From the NCBI RefSeq assembly GCF_001307195.1, contig NZ_CP012808.1, positions 1,984,001 through 2,048,000 of the forward strand: a DNA stretch of 64,000 nt, written 5' to 3'. Position numbers and translations under genes: made by a program. The first letter of the stretch is position 1, and each line of letters begins with the position of its first letter. Of the stretch, positions 11,422-20,174 are shown one piece after another. The DNA is from Acinetobacter equi. GTDB lineage: Bacteria; Pseudomonadota; Gammaproteobacteria; Pseudomonadales; Moraxellaceae. The notes below the pieces were generated by a model, which saw only the letters and a list, made by a program, of their open reading frames with translations, made no database searches and was not told the DNA's origin.

Positions 11422-11455
11422 TGGGATTAGCGGAATTATAATTTTTTAGCAACAG

Positions 11456-11490
11456 ACGCTGTTATGATTTAGATCATAACAGCGTTTTTA
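11456..11490 (+). terminator. Rho-independent terminator of the adhesin gene
   Basis: A 13-bp perfect stem (11456-11468 pairing with 11473-11485) with the 4-base loop TTAG, followed by a T-rich tract. It lies 35 bases after the adhesin stop codon. Confidence 0.9.
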
Positions 11491-11558
11491 TTTAAGTTTT
11501 AAATTTAAATATATAAAAATTCACAATAAAAGATGCTGATTTTAAAAATAAAAAAGTA

Positions 11559-12411
11559 CAATAGATTTCTTTCATAAATCAAAAAATAATCTATCTTTTT
11601 CTGTTTATTTGTGCCCAAGAAATTAAAATATTCAGGCATATTCTTTGAATGAAATACATCTATTTAAAGAAGCTTTCTGAAACATAGTTTAAGTGATATG
11701 CCGGCATCTCATGGTCAACATTTTATTTTAATAGTTGAGCAATTGCAGAAGCATATTCCAGCGAAAGGCATGAATATAGAGGATCAGATTCTTTTATGTT
11801 TAAGCTATTGATGTGAATATCGGACATTGATTGGCATGCTGTGATCGTGGATGTCGCAGAAATTCCAATACAAAGACCTAAAAAACAGAAGAAAATTTAC
11901 AGTGGTAAGAAGAAGACTCATACTTTCAAAGTTCAGGCTATAGTTCACTATCAAACACAAAAAAATTTGAGTTATGTACCGGTCGAGGAGCTATACATGA
12001 TTTTGAACTCTTTAAAAGTAACTTTAATCAGATTTCTGAGGGTGCCTTTATACTTACAGATAAAGGTTATCGATGGATTTACAAAGTGTATTCGAATAGC
12101 CTATTACCCTTAAAAGCGAAAAAGCATTGTAAATTAGATCCTGAGCTAAAACTTTATAATCAATAAATCAATAAATCAATAAATCAATAAATCAATAAAT
12201 CAATAAATCAATAAATCAATAAATCAATAAATCAATAAATCAATAAAAGAAGAATAGGTATTGAGCATATATTTTGTCGCTTAAAAACCTTCAAAATTCT
12301 TGCGGAGCGTTATAGGCATAGAGGAAAAAGGCTTGGCTTGAGATTCTGTTTAAGTGCTGGAATTTATAACTTGGAGCTGAGTGAAAAATGATTTATGAAA
12401 GAAGTCTATTG
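11559..12411 (+). mobile_element. Decayed IS5-family insertion sequence
   Basis: Both ends are preserved: 11559-11578 and 12392-12411 form 20-bp terminal inverted repeats with one mismatch. The interior is a wrecked DDE transposase on the plus strand. Recognisable pieces are MKYIYLKKLSET near 11650, IEDQILLCLSY near 11776, VDVAEIPIQRPKKQKK then YSGKKKTHTFKVQA (11847-11940), LTDKGY (about 12055), LLPLKAKKHCKLDPELKLYN (about 12101-12160) and a C-terminal piece from IEHIF to NLELSEK (12260-12388). Stops, deletions and frameshifts separate them, so the element is inactive. No target duplication is clear. The 90-codon open stretch at 11841-12113 is only a fragment of this transposase. Confidence 0.85.
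12158..12245 (+). repeat. 8-bp microsatellite, 11 perfect copies
   Basis: Eleven uninterrupted copies of AATCAATA lie inside the IS5 remnant, at the point where an intact transposase would read roughly N-x-A-I-N-K-R-R. The flanking transposase codons resume right after the tract. The expansion therefore most likely arose by replication slippage from a single in-gene copy. Confidence 0.95.
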
Positions 12412-12540
12412 AAAGATCAATATAATTTGATGACAAGTAGAGCTAGAAGTATTGCAATTTTTTTAAGTGGGATTTATGTATCGCTATGTACATACCAATT
12501 AACTCAGCAGAATAAGCTAATAATTCAAATTATGAAGTCA

Positions 12541-12568
12541 TTGGTTTAAATAGGATTCGGGTTATAAT
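12541..12568 (+). promoter_or_regulatory. Putative sigma-70 promoter for the Sel1-repeat gene
   Basis: TTGGTT (12541-12546) and a perfect TATAAT (12563-12568) are separated by 16 bases, 34 bases upstream of the ATG at 12603. It lies outside the IS end at 12411, so it is not an IS-borne outward promoter. Prediction from consensus only. Confidence 0.55.
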
Positions 12569-12602
12569 ATGATGAGTTTAGTATAAAATTACATGGAATG
12601 AT

Positions 12603-14600
12603 ATGTTTGTAGACTATTTTAGGGGAATATTAAATGTCAGTATTTTTTTTATTTCTTGTGATATCTTTATTCTAAATACGTATGCAAATCAAACCAATTA
12701 TTCTTTCAATGATTCTAATTATATAAACTTAGCTGATACAAAAAATGCTAAAAATTTAATTTATGTACAAGATAAAAATATTTTAAAAGAGAATACAAGA
12801 TTATCTGATTCATTTTATCAAAGAAAAGTACTGGTAAATAATAATAAAATAATTTCTACCAGAAACCTAGGTGCAATAAAGTTTTTAAAAAAAGATACAG
12901 ATATATTTGAGTGGGTAAGACAAGAGGCGGAAAAAGGTAATAGTGACGCACAAAATCAATTAGGTTGGTTATATAGCCAAGGACAAGGAACTTCTCAAAA
13001 TTACCAACTTGCTTATCAATGGTTTTATTTGGCTGCTAAAAAAAATAATCCTGAAGCTCAAAATAATTTGGGTTGGTTATATCAGCAAGGCATAGGTGTA
13101 CAAAAAAATAATCAAAATGCTTTAAACTGGTATTTAAAAGCAGCTCAACAAAATCATTTAGAAGCTCAAAATAACTTAGGTCTTTTATTTATAGAAGGAC
13201 AAAATATACCGAATCATTATCAAAAAGCATTTGAATGGTTAAGTAAAGCAGCTCATCAGAACAATGCTAAAGCGCAGTTTAATTTAGCTTTAATTTATGA
13301 TTTAGGTTTAGGGGTTCCTATTGATTTAGAACAAGCCTTTAAATGGTATTTAAAAGCGGCTGAAAATGGACATGTTGAAGCACAATTTAATGTAGGTTGG
13401 ATGTATAACCAAGGGAAAGGTACTAAGAAAAATTACCAAAATGCTTTCATTTGGTATAGTAGAGCTGCGCATAATGGTAGTCCAGAAGCCCAAAATACAT
13501 TGGGGTGGATGTATAAAAATGGGCAAGGAATTTTTAAGAGTGATGAAAAAGCCATTGAATGGTATGAGCGAGCAGCACAGCAAAATTATGCTCGAGCACA
13601 ATTTAATTTAGCTGTTATTTACGATTTAGGTCTAGGGGTCGAAAAGAATAAACAACGAGCATTTGAGTGGTATAGCAAAGCTGCAAATTTAGGGAATGAA
13701 TCGGCACAAAATAATTTAGCTTGGATTTACTTACATGGTGAAGGTATCGCAAAAGATGAGCAGCTAGGAATAGATTGGTATAAAAAAGCTGCAAATTTAG
13801 GCAATGCACAGGCACAATTTAACTTAGGTTTAATTTATGATCTAGGTCTTTTATTATCAGGAGATAAGCAAAAAGCATTTTATTGGTATAGCAAAGCTGC
13901 AGCACAAAATTATAAAGATGCTGAAAATAATTTAGGAATACTTTACAAAGAAGGTAAAGGTATAGAGAAGAATGATAAAAAAGCATTTGAGTTATTTTAT
14001 AAATCGGCACATTCGGGAAATGCACAAGCACAATTTAACTTGGCTTTGATGTATGAACAAGGTGAAACTATTCCACAAAGCAAGGAATTAACTTTATTTT
14101 GGATTCAAAAATCGGCTCAACAAGGATATCCAGAGGCGCAAAATAATCTTGGATGGATTTATAGTCAGCAAGAGAATATAGGAAAAAATGATGAAATTGC
14201 ATTTCAATGGTTTCAAAAAGCAGCTGAGCAAGGAAATGTCCAATCACAATTTAATTTAGGATTAATGTATGAGCAAGGAATTGGCATCAAGAAAGATAAA
14301 GAAAAAGCATTAGAATGGTATGAAAAAGCAGCTTTACAAGAAGATATTGAAGCACAAAATATCTTAGGAATCATGTTTATGAATGGTATTGGTGCGCGTA
14401 AAAATGCCAAAAAAGCTTTTGAATGGTGGTTTAAAGCAGCTGAAAAAGGGCATCATCAAGCACAATTAAATATAGGATTAATGTATAGTATGGGGCAAGG
14501 TGTAGCTAAAAATAATACTGAGGCATTGAAATGGTTGTTTTTATCTAAAAATAACGGTAATGTGAATGCACAAAAAATTTTACAAGAAATACGACCATGA
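12603..14600 (+). CDS. Secreted or periplasmic Sel1-repeat (TPR-like) protein
   Basis: 665 aa. A hydrophobic N-terminus (about residues 8-27, ending near TYA) looks like a signal peptide. From about residue 117 to the end there are 15 consecutive ~36-residue Sel1 repeats, each with an AQxxLG-type helix, a GxG turn and a W-[YF]-x-K-A-A helix. The first-helix signatures often alternate between AQNNLGW and AQFNLAL types, which suggests growth by duplication of a two-repeat unit. Sel1 proteins are alpha/alpha solenoids that scaffold protein contacts, and in some pathogens they act in host interaction or envelope signalling. No catalytic domain is visible. The gene stands alone between IS remnants, with its own putative promoter. 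Partner and role cannot be told from the sequence. Confidence 0.85.
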   Translation: MFVDYFRGILNVSIFFISCDIFILNTYANQTNYSFNDSNYINLADTKNAKNLIYVQDKNILKENTRLSDSFYQRKVLVNNNKIISTRNLGAIKFLKKDTDIFEWVRQEAEKGNSDAQNQLGWLYSQGQGTSQNYQLAYQWFYLAAKKNNPEAQNNLGWLYQQGIGVQKNNQNALNWYLKAAQQNHLEAQNNLGLLFIEGQNIPNHYQKAFEWLSKAAHQNNAKAQFNLALIYDLGLGVPIDLEQAFKWYLKAAENGHVEAQFNVGWMYNQGKGTKKNYQNAFIWYSRAAHNGSPEAQNTLGWMYKNGQGIFKSDEKAIEWYERAAQQNYARAQFNLAVIYDLGLGVEKNKQRAFEWYSKAANLGNESAQNNLAWIYLHGEGIAKDEQLGIDWYKKAANLGNAQAQFNLGLIYDLGLLLSGDKQKAFYWYSKAAAQNYKDAENNLGILYKEGKGIEKNDKKAFELFYKSAHSGNAQAQFNLALMYEQGETIPQSKELTLFWIQKSAQQGYPEAQNNLGWIYSQQENIGKNDEIAFQWFQKAAEQGNVQSQFNLGLMYEQGIGIKKDKEKALEWYEKAALQEDIEAQNILGIMFMNGIGARKNAKKAFEWWFKAAEKGHHQAQLNIGLMYSMGQGVAKNNTEALKWLFLSKNNGNVNAQKILQEIRP

Positions 14601-14668
14601 TATGTATTTAAATCATTTTAAAAATTATAGCTTTAATAAATTTTTTATTAAAAATAGTCTTGAATGAT

Positions 14669-14885
14669 ATTAGATCTATTTCATAAGTCAAAAAACGATC
14701 TATATTTTACTGTTTATTTGTACCAAAGAAATTAAAATATTTAAGCATAATCTTTGGATGAAATACATCGATTCAAAAAAGCGTTATGAAACACAATTTA
14801 AGTGATATACAGGTATTTAATGGTTGAGTAATTGAAGAAGAATATTTTTGTGAAAGGCAGACCATCCAAATTGGGTACTGTTACA
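14669..14885 (+). mobile_element. Truncated left end of a second IS5-family copy
   Basis: From about 14669 the sequence parallels the left end of the IS at 11559. It covers the terminal repeat, the same leader and the start of the transposase (MKYID at about 14759), with many point changes. Similarity extends through the 'GRPSKLG'-like stretch near 14860, a few codons deleted in the first copy, and is then lost. No right end is seen. Confidence 0.7.
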
Positions 14886-14939
14886 AATAGCGGCAAATAT
14901 TAAACTAAGTTGTCTTTTAACTAAAGGTTCAGTAGATGA

Positions 14940-15440
14940 ACTCCTTCCATGGTCGTCATTTTTAGGGTGAAAGCATTCTTCGGGCTGTCTTTCAATGGTT
15001 ATTACCTCAATTAAAAGCCAAATATGATGAAAAGCAGATTTTTTTATATCAATGAGTCAGGCATCAACAGTAATGAAACTGCAGAATATGATTGGGTTAA
15101 GAAGGGAAAATGTTACTATGCTTTAAAGCTAGGTGGGCATGGCGTTTGATTGAGCCTCATCACATCAGTGCAGTTCGATCAAGTTCACCTTTTAAATTTG
15201 TGATGCCTTTTGTTTTTCAAGGCTTATGTAATCGTCGTATTTTTACTGGATAGCTTGAATATTTACTTGGTGATTTAGCTCAAAATGAATCTGAATCCAA
15301 GAAAAAGTATCTATTCATTTTAGATTTAGATATTGCTTCAATTCACAAGGGTTAGGAAATTGAAAAATTAGCAACTCGATATAACACAAGAGCTCTTTAT
15401 GTAATGGTCATGCCTTATGAGAAATGTATCTAGTGAATCA
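14940..15440 (+). pseudogene. Decayed IS630-type transposase remnant
   Basis: Translating across two frames gives pieces of a DDE transposase. These are NESGINSNETAEYDWVKKGK (about 15050-15110), PFKFVMPFVFQGLCNRRIFTG followed by a stop (about 15190-15250), a block with LEYLLGDLAQ (about 15255-15290) and YLFILDLDIASIHKG then a stop (about 15310-15355). The D/NES, FxGxCNRxxF and DxAxxHK blocks are those of IS630-family transposases. There are at least two in-frame stops and one frameshift. No inverted repeats were identified. The rest of 15440-15674 is AT-rich with no feature I can name. Confidence 0.65.
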
Positions 15441-15674
15441 AATTTTCGGAATTTAAGCATCATTCAAACAAAAATTACAGCTCATTTTCCTATTTGCAAC
15501 AGTGCCCTTTAAAATGCATAATTTTGATAAAAAGGTCTCAATTTTTTTTTAAAATGTTATATTTTTCAGAAGATAAAAAAAATATTGTATGCTTTTTATT
15601 TATCTTTAATAAAAATAATATTTTTTAGTTAATATTAGATAGTTAAGTAAACTTTTAGCTATCTGAAATAGAAT

Positions 15675-16757
15675 ATGAATCATAAATTAAAGTGCAAATT
15701 ATATATTTATTTATCAATTATTATTGTTCTTTTGATAATTGTATACATTTTTGTTCATACCGTTTTGATGAAAAGCATTGTGAGTGTTCAGAATTTAGGA
15801 CATAAATTATCTGTAGATAATATTTTAAATAAAAATAATACGAGGTCTGAGCATTTAGAAGAAAAAAATAATGAGATAAAAAAAGTAGAAAATGAAGATA
15901 AAAATCTCGAACTTATTAAATTAAAAGACTTTTCTATTACGCTTGATTCATTAACACGTAAAAAACATGATGCTAAGAATGATCACGAAGTATTGGTAAA
16001 TGGTGCTGAAGTTGAAGTACATAGTGGAACAGGGCTAAATATTTATTCTAATCATGCGGAAGATATAGATATTGCATTGGTAGAAGAGTCATTGGAGGTT
16101 GAACAGAAAAGTACGGTGGTGGTATCTGAAAAAAATGATACAGAAAAAACTCAAAAAGAATATCCATCATTAGAAATAGTTCATGAAAGTCAATATATTG
16201 TTGCAAATGAGTTATTTGATAATGAAAATCAAAAAGCAATTGAACACATCAAAGAAGAAATAGTGAATGAAAATTCTGCATTAAATCCTACAAAGGATAT
16301 TATTATGAAATTAAATACAGCTGATAGTATAGATACGATTATTGATAAAGTGGCTAATCCAAGTATAGGCTTAATCTCTACTGAGAGCATACTAGTACCT
16401 GAAATTGTTTTAACGAATAATAACAATGATATTACAGAAATAAATCCGCTCTCAAACTTAATTGCTACTGAAACGAATGATTTTTTATCAATAGTATTTC
16501 CTTCATGTGAAAGAAAAGAAGAACAAATAGATTTACAGTCCGAACTTATTTCAAGAAAAATTGAAGCTCTAGAAAAAACATTGGCTTTTGATAATCATCT
16601 GAATGAAAATGTATTGAAGCATGCAGATTTAGCAGAGATTGAAATTATTTCACCTTCAAGCGCTAAAAAGCTATATGCAATGCAAGCGACAGATAAAAGT
16701 GCAAACTTTAAAAAGGTTGTTGCGACTTATCAAAAAGTATCTGATTTATATAAATAA
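15675..16757 (+). CDS. Unrecognised membrane-anchored, largely disordered protein
   Basis: 360 aa. There is a short basic N-terminus, then one strong transmembrane segment (about residues 9-31, rich in I, L and V). The rest is a long polar region rich in E, N, K, D and S with little predicted globular character. It ends in a short, more regular basic segment. The topology suggests an inner-membrane anchor with a periplasmic tail. The AT content is even higher than in neighbouring housekeeping genes, and the gene borders the IS-scarred zone, so a recent or fast-evolving origin is likely. I recognise no family. The ATG at 15675 follows a very AT-rich leader without a strong ribosome binding site. 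Confidence 0.55.
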   Translation: MNHKLKCKLYIYLSIIIVLLIIVYIFVHTVLMKSIVSVQNLGHKLSVDNILNKNNTRSEHLEEKNNEIKKVENEDKNLELIKLKDFSITLDSLTRKKHDAKNDHEVLVNGAEVEVHSGTGLNIYSNHAEDIDIALVEESLEVEQKSTVVVSEKNDTEKTQKEYPSLEIVHESQYIVANELFDNENQKAIEHIKEEIVNENSALNPTKDIIMKLNTADSIDTIIDKVANPSIGLISTESILVPEIVLTNNNNDITEINPLSNLIATETNDFLSIVFPSCERKEEQIDLQSELISRKIEALEKTLAFDNHLNENVLKHADLAEIEIISPSSAKKLYAMQATDKSANFKKVVATYQKVSDLYK

Positions 16758-16895
16758 ATTTATTCTACTTTTTAATTTAAACGTGGATAAAAAATTGAAT
16801 TCTAAGAATAAATATATGCCATAAATTTTTAAAAGTGATTTTATGTATGTGAATAGGTGTAGATATAAAGAAAGTTGTTATTAAGGATAAAAATA

Positions 16896-17076
16896 AGTAC
16901 TCCGAAGATGCCGCTGCATGTCGTTACCCTGAACCCGAAGAAGTTCAAGGTGGACGCGACGCATACTTGCTGGGTTTCCTACTCGAAGGTAGGCATACAC
17001 TCTAAATATGCAGAACACAATCCGTAGATTTAAGTATCGGCAGGGATATAGACCCGCTGGCGAACACCTCAGAGAT
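16896..17076 (-). ncRNA. ssrS: 6S RNA
   Basis: The minus strand reads CTCTGAGGTGTTCGC-AGCGGG near its 5' end and CACCTTGAACTTC, then GGGTTCAGGGTAACGAC, GCGGCATCTTCGGAG near its 3' end. These are the conserved arms of gammaproteobacterial 6S RNA, a sigma-70 holoenzyme mimic that represses transcription in stationary phase. The outer CTCTGAGG and CTTCGGAG arms pair. It lies directly downstream of zapA, as in E. coli. The ends are estimated: the 5' end from the promoter spacing, the 3' end from the closing stem. A 74-codon open frame on this strand is coincidental. Confidence 0.92.
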
Positions 17077-17082
17077 AGCCAC

Positions 17083-17110
17083 AGTATAACGAATAAATGA
17101 AACATGTAAA
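17083..17110 (-). promoter_or_regulatory. Sigma-70 promoter of 6S RNA
   Basis: On the minus strand, TTTACA (17110-17105) and TATACT (17088-17083) lie 16 bases apart. The predicted start is about 7 bases further on, where the 6S sequence begins. 6S can therefore be transcribed independently of zapA. Confidence 0.7.
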
Positions 17111-17178
17111 ATCCTTACAAGTAAAACTCTGTAAGGATAAGTATCATTTGAATATTCTTTAAACGCTAAATTTTTAAA

Positions 17179-17463
17179 TTAATTAAATTCTTGTACGTCT
17201 TCTAAAATTGTTTCTAACAAACGTTCGCAATGCTCATATTCTTGAATTGATCTATTCATGGACAGTACTTCTTGCATTAAATCTAGAGCAACCATAATAA
17301 TGAGTTTACTGGGTTCCATACGTGGTGCTTTTCTACGTAATTCATCATAGCGTTGGTTAACTAATTCTGCTGCTCGTTCAAGATCAGGCGAAGCCTCTTT
17401 TGTTGTCGCTAAACGGAAGCTATGTCCAAGAACTTTTAATTCAATAGGAATTTGTTCGCTCAT
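17179..17463 (-). CDS. zapA: Cell division protein ZapA
   Basis: 94 aa, close to the usual ZapA length (about 100). It begins with the family's beta-strand region (IPIELKVLGHSFRLATTKEA), followed by the ERAAELVNQRYDELR helix and a C-terminal coiled coil. ZapA binds FtsZ at midcell and promotes protofilament bundling and Z-ring stability. The ATG directly abuts the stop codon of the upstream coiled-coil gene, so the two are translationally linked, and 6S RNA follows. The zapA-ssrS order is conserved in gammaproteobacteria. Confidence 0.9.
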   Translation of the reverse strand: MSEQIPIELKVLGHSFRLATTKEASPDLERAAELVNQRYDELRRKAPRMEPSKLIIMVALDLMQEVLSMNRSIQEYEHCERLLETILEDVQEFN

Positions 17464-18015
17464 TTATGCATCCTCATTATTTTCAGCAGGGTGAGCTAAT
17501 TGTTGAATTTCTTGTGTATAAGAATCTTGTGTAGTTCCTAAAATACTTAGGCGCTGAATAATAGCTTCAACTTTTGCTTTTGCATGATCATTTTTTTGTA
17601 GTAAACGATCTCGCTCATTTTGTAGATTTTGAATCTCATGTTGAGCATGACGCTGATCATTATGGAATTTTTCTTTTAAAATTCGTAATTCATTTCGTTC
17701 TGCCAATATTTCTTGGAAACGATTCTTTAAATCAGTACAACTTTTCTCTAAACGATTGTAGCGATCTGCAAGTGCTGTTGCATCTTCATTCAATTGTTTT
17801 AATTTAGAGTTCGCATTTTCAAGTTTTTCAACCAATTGCTCACATTCTTTTTCTTTTTGGTTGATGATACTTGTTTTTAAGTCAATCTGAACCTTATGCT
17901 GTTGATTAGAATGAGCTTTTTCATTTTCTAAGGCTTTGTTGTTAGACTCGTATTGAGCCAAACGAGATTTTAGCGCAGTAATATGCGCTTGCAGACGCTG
18001 TAATTCTTCTAACAT
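17464..18015 (-). CDS. Coiled-coil protein, ZapB-like (TIGR02449-type C-terminus)
   Basis: 183 aa from the ATG at 18015 (MLEELQRLQAH). The frame is open nine codons further upstream, but this start opens the predicted coiled coil. Nearly the whole protein is heptad-rich and charged. The last ~60 residues (ERNELRILKEKFHNDQ, then NERDRLLQKNDHAKAKVEAI) resemble the small TIGR02449/ZapB-like proteins found beside zapA in Pseudomonas and relatives. It is about twice their usual length, so the N-terminal half is an added coiled coil. Inferred role: a divisome factor working with ZapA, based on family resemblance and the coupled position. Confidence 0.7.
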   Translation of the reverse strand: MLEELQRLQAHITALKSRLAQYESNNKALENEKAHSNQQHKVQIDLKTSIINQKEKECEQLVEKLENANSKLKQLNEDATALADRYNRLEKSCTDLKNRFQEILAERNELRILKEKFHNDQRHAQHEIQNLQNERDRLLQKNDHAKAKVEAIIQRLSILGTTQDSYTQEIQQLAHPAENNEDA

Positions 18016-18079
18016 ATCGTAGTCGCACAGTATCGTAAACAAGGGTAATATATAAGAAGTATAGAGATTGGATAGACGA

Positions 18080-18697
18080 ATGCAAGACGATATTTCAGGT
18101 TGGTCAGATTGGGACCTAAATTTTTCAGCAATTGAAGAAATTTCAAGCCCTAGCGAACTTCATGGATTGCTTACAGGTATTATTTGTGTCACACAGGCAC
18201 CCACACGTGAAGAGTGGTTAAAAATTCTTGAAACTTTAGATGTAACAGAAATTAATGAAGAGGCAATTGCGATCTTAGCTGATGAAGGTGAAGACATAGC
18301 ACATGCTTTAACTGAAGATGATCTAGATTATTTACCTATATTACCTGATGATGAGCACTCATTATCAGAACGTGTTCAAGCGTTAGCAGATTGGTGTGCT
18401 GGCGTTGTATTAGGATTTGGTTTGGCATCTGGGCATTTACGTGCCGATGAGAAAGAATTGATTGAACATTTACAAGATGTTGCATCTGTAGAGTTTGATG
18501 ACTCTGACAACGATGAAGAAGGCGAAGAAAGCTATCAGGAATTATATGAATTCGTTCGCTTAATTCCAGTAAGTTTATCTATGGGACGTAAAAAAGTACC
18601 ATTAGAAGAAACACCATTATTGAAAATTGTACCTGTGAAAAAAGCAGATACTTCAATGAATGTTGTTGAGATGTTTACACCCCATAGACCTAGCTAA
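18080..18697 (+). CDS. ygfB: UPF0149 (YgfB/YecA) family protein
   Basis: 205 aa from the ATG at 18080; a TTG four codons upstream is a weaker alternative. It has the family layout: an N-terminal helix with SPSELHGLLTGIIC, a central acidic stretch, then LADWCAGVVLGFGLA, an aspartate/glutamate run, and YQELYEFVRLIPVSL. The exact function is unsettled; in Pseudomonas YgfB affects AmpDh3 and beta-lactam tolerance. It is divergent from the ZapB-like gene, with only 64 bases between starts, and is upstream of pepP as in E. coli. Residues 210 onward are absent, so there is no SEC-C zinc tail. Confidence 0.85.
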   Translation: MQDDISGWSDWDLNFSAIEEISSPSELHGLLTGIICVTQAPTREEWLKILETLDVTEINEEAIAILADEGEDIAHALTEDDLDYLPILPDDEHSLSERVQALADWCAGVVLGFGLASGHLRADEKELIEHLQDVASVEFDDSDNDEEGEESYQELYEFVRLIPVSLSMGRKKVPLEETPLLKIVPVKKADTSMNVVEMFTPHRPS

Positions 18698-18726
18698 GAT
18701 TTAATCTACCATTGAATGGAAATTCT

Positions 18727-18753
18727 AGGGTCTGTTGAATATTCACAGACCCT
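18727..18753 (+). terminator. Hairpin between ygfB and pepP (possible attenuator)
   Basis: AGGGTCTGT (18727-18735) pairs with ACAGACCCT (18745-18753), and the inner bases also pair. Only a weak T-rich stretch follows, so it may be a partial terminator or an RNA-processing site rather than a full stop. Confidence 0.5.
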
Positions 18754-18787
18754 TAATTTATATCAGAAGTGAAGAAGTAATATTTAT

Positions 18788-20110
18788 ATGAAGAAATTAA
18801 CTCAAGCTTATTTTGCAGAACGTCGTGACCATCTTGCGGCAGAAATTGGATTACGTAGCATTGCAATTATTGCAACGAGTCCTGAAGTTATGCGTAATAA
18901 CGATGCAGATTATAAATATAGAGCAGACAGTAGTTTCTTTTACTTAACAGGTTTTGCAGAACCTGAAGCAGTTGCTGTTATTGAAACTTTTGATTCCGAA
19001 GAAGAAGGTTATTGTTATACCTTATTTTGTCGTGAACGTGACCGGGGTATGGAAATTTGGAATGGTTATCGTGCAGGACTAGATGGCGCTTTAAATGATT
19101 ATGAAGCAGATGAAGCATATGCCATTGATACATTAGATGAAGAAATTATTGCTAAATTGGTAAATAAAGATAAAGTTTTTTATCGGATTGGGCATCAAGA
19201 AGAATTTGATACTCGTGTAACTCAGTGGCTCAAGCAAGCTGAAAAAAATTATCGTAATGCACATATTCCAGCACAGATTATTCAGCTTAATCGTATTGTA
19301 AATGAAATGCGTTTATATAAATCCTCTGAAGAAATTGAATTAATGCAGATCGCATCTGACATTAGTGCTCAAGCACATACACGGGCAATGCAAACTGTTG
19401 AACCCGGAATGATGGAATATGCTTTAGAAGCAGAGCTAAACTATATTTTTGGAAAAAATGGCTGTGTACCATCATATAACAGCATTGTTGGCGGTGGTGA
19501 AAATGCATGTATCCTACATTATGTTGAAAATAATAAAGAACTCAAAGATGGTGATTTAGTTTTAATTGATGCTGCTTGTGAATATGAGTTTTATGCATCA
19601 GATATTACAAGAACCTTTCCAGTAAATGGGAAGTTTAGTGAAGAACAGAAAGCTTTATATAATGTAGTATTAAAAGCTCAGATTGCCGCGATTGATCAAG
19701 TCCGTATTGGTCATTCATATCAAGCACCACATCATGCTGCAGTTAAAATTCTTGTAGAAGGATTACTTGATTTAGGAATCATGAAAGGGAAAGCAGAAGA
19801 CATTATTAAAGATGAAAGTTATCGTCAATTTTATATGCATGGTACAGGTCACTGGTTAGGAATGGATGTACATGATGTTGGTGCATATACCATAGATGGA
19901 AAATGGCGTAATTATGAAGATGGAATGGTGGTTACAGTCGAACCAGGATTATATATTGCACCAGATGATGAAAGTGTAGATTTAAAATGGCGTGGTATTG
20001 GTATAAGAATTGAAGATGATGTTGTTGTTACGAAAAAAGGTCCTTTGATTTTGACTAAAAATGTAGTGAAAACGATTGAAGATATTGAAAAGTTAATGGC
20101 TCAAAGCTAA
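18788..20110 (+). CDS. pepP: Xaa-Pro aminopeptidase (M24B family)
   Basis: 440 aa, matching E. coli PepP (441). It removes N-terminal residues that precede proline. The N-terminal domain (about 1-170) carries NNDADYKYRADSSFFYLTGF, typical of AMP_N. The C-terminal pita-bread metallopeptidase has all five Mn-binding ligands: D near 261 (LIDAACEYE), D near 272 (SDITRTFP), H near 355 (HGTGHWLGMDVHD), E near 384 (VEPGLYI) and E near 405 (IRIEDDVVV). Cytoplasmic. In many gammaproteobacteria ygfB-pepP-ubiH-ubiI are contiguous; here a terminator and a 6-kb block separate pepP from ubiH. Confidence 0.95.
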   Translation: MKKLTQAYFAERRDHLAAEIGLRSIAIIATSPEVMRNNDADYKYRADSSFFYLTGFAEPEAVAVIETFDSEEEGYCYTLFCRERDRGMEIWNGYRAGLDGALNDYEADEAYAIDTLDEEIIAKLVNKDKVFYRIGHQEEFDTRVTQWLKQAEKNYRNAHIPAQIIQLNRIVNEMRLYKSSEEIELMQIASDISAQAHTRAMQTVEPGMMEYALEAELNYIFGKNGCVPSYNSIVGGGENACILHYVENNKELKDGDLVLIDAACEYEFYASDITRTFPVNGKFSEEQKALYNVVLKAQIAAIDQVRIGHSYQAPHHAAVKILVEGLLDLGIMKGKAEDIIKDESYRQFYMHGTGHWLGMDVHDVGAYTIDGKWRNYEDGMVVTVEPGLYIAPDDESVDLKWRGIGIRIEDDVVVTKKGPLILTKNVVKTIEDIEKLMAQS

Positions 20111-20136
20111 ATAGCTTACGGTCAATAGATAAGTAT

Positions 20137-20174
20137 AAATAGCGCTTACTCTCTTAGATAAGGGCTATTTTTTA
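20137..20174 (+). terminator. Terminator after pepP
   Basis: AAATAGCGCTTA (20137-20148) pairs with TAAGGGCTATTT (20159-20170), with one or two internal mismatches, followed by a T run. This ends the ygfB-pepP unit. Confidence 0.8.

Noticed and set aside
11841..12113. A 90-codon gene
   Set aside because: It is a piece of the decayed IS5-family transposase; the matching parts continue in other frames on both sides.
16881..17105. A 74-codon minus-strand gene
   Set aside because: The same bases form the conserved 6S RNA with its own promoter; the protein would be cysteine/arginine-rich nonsense.
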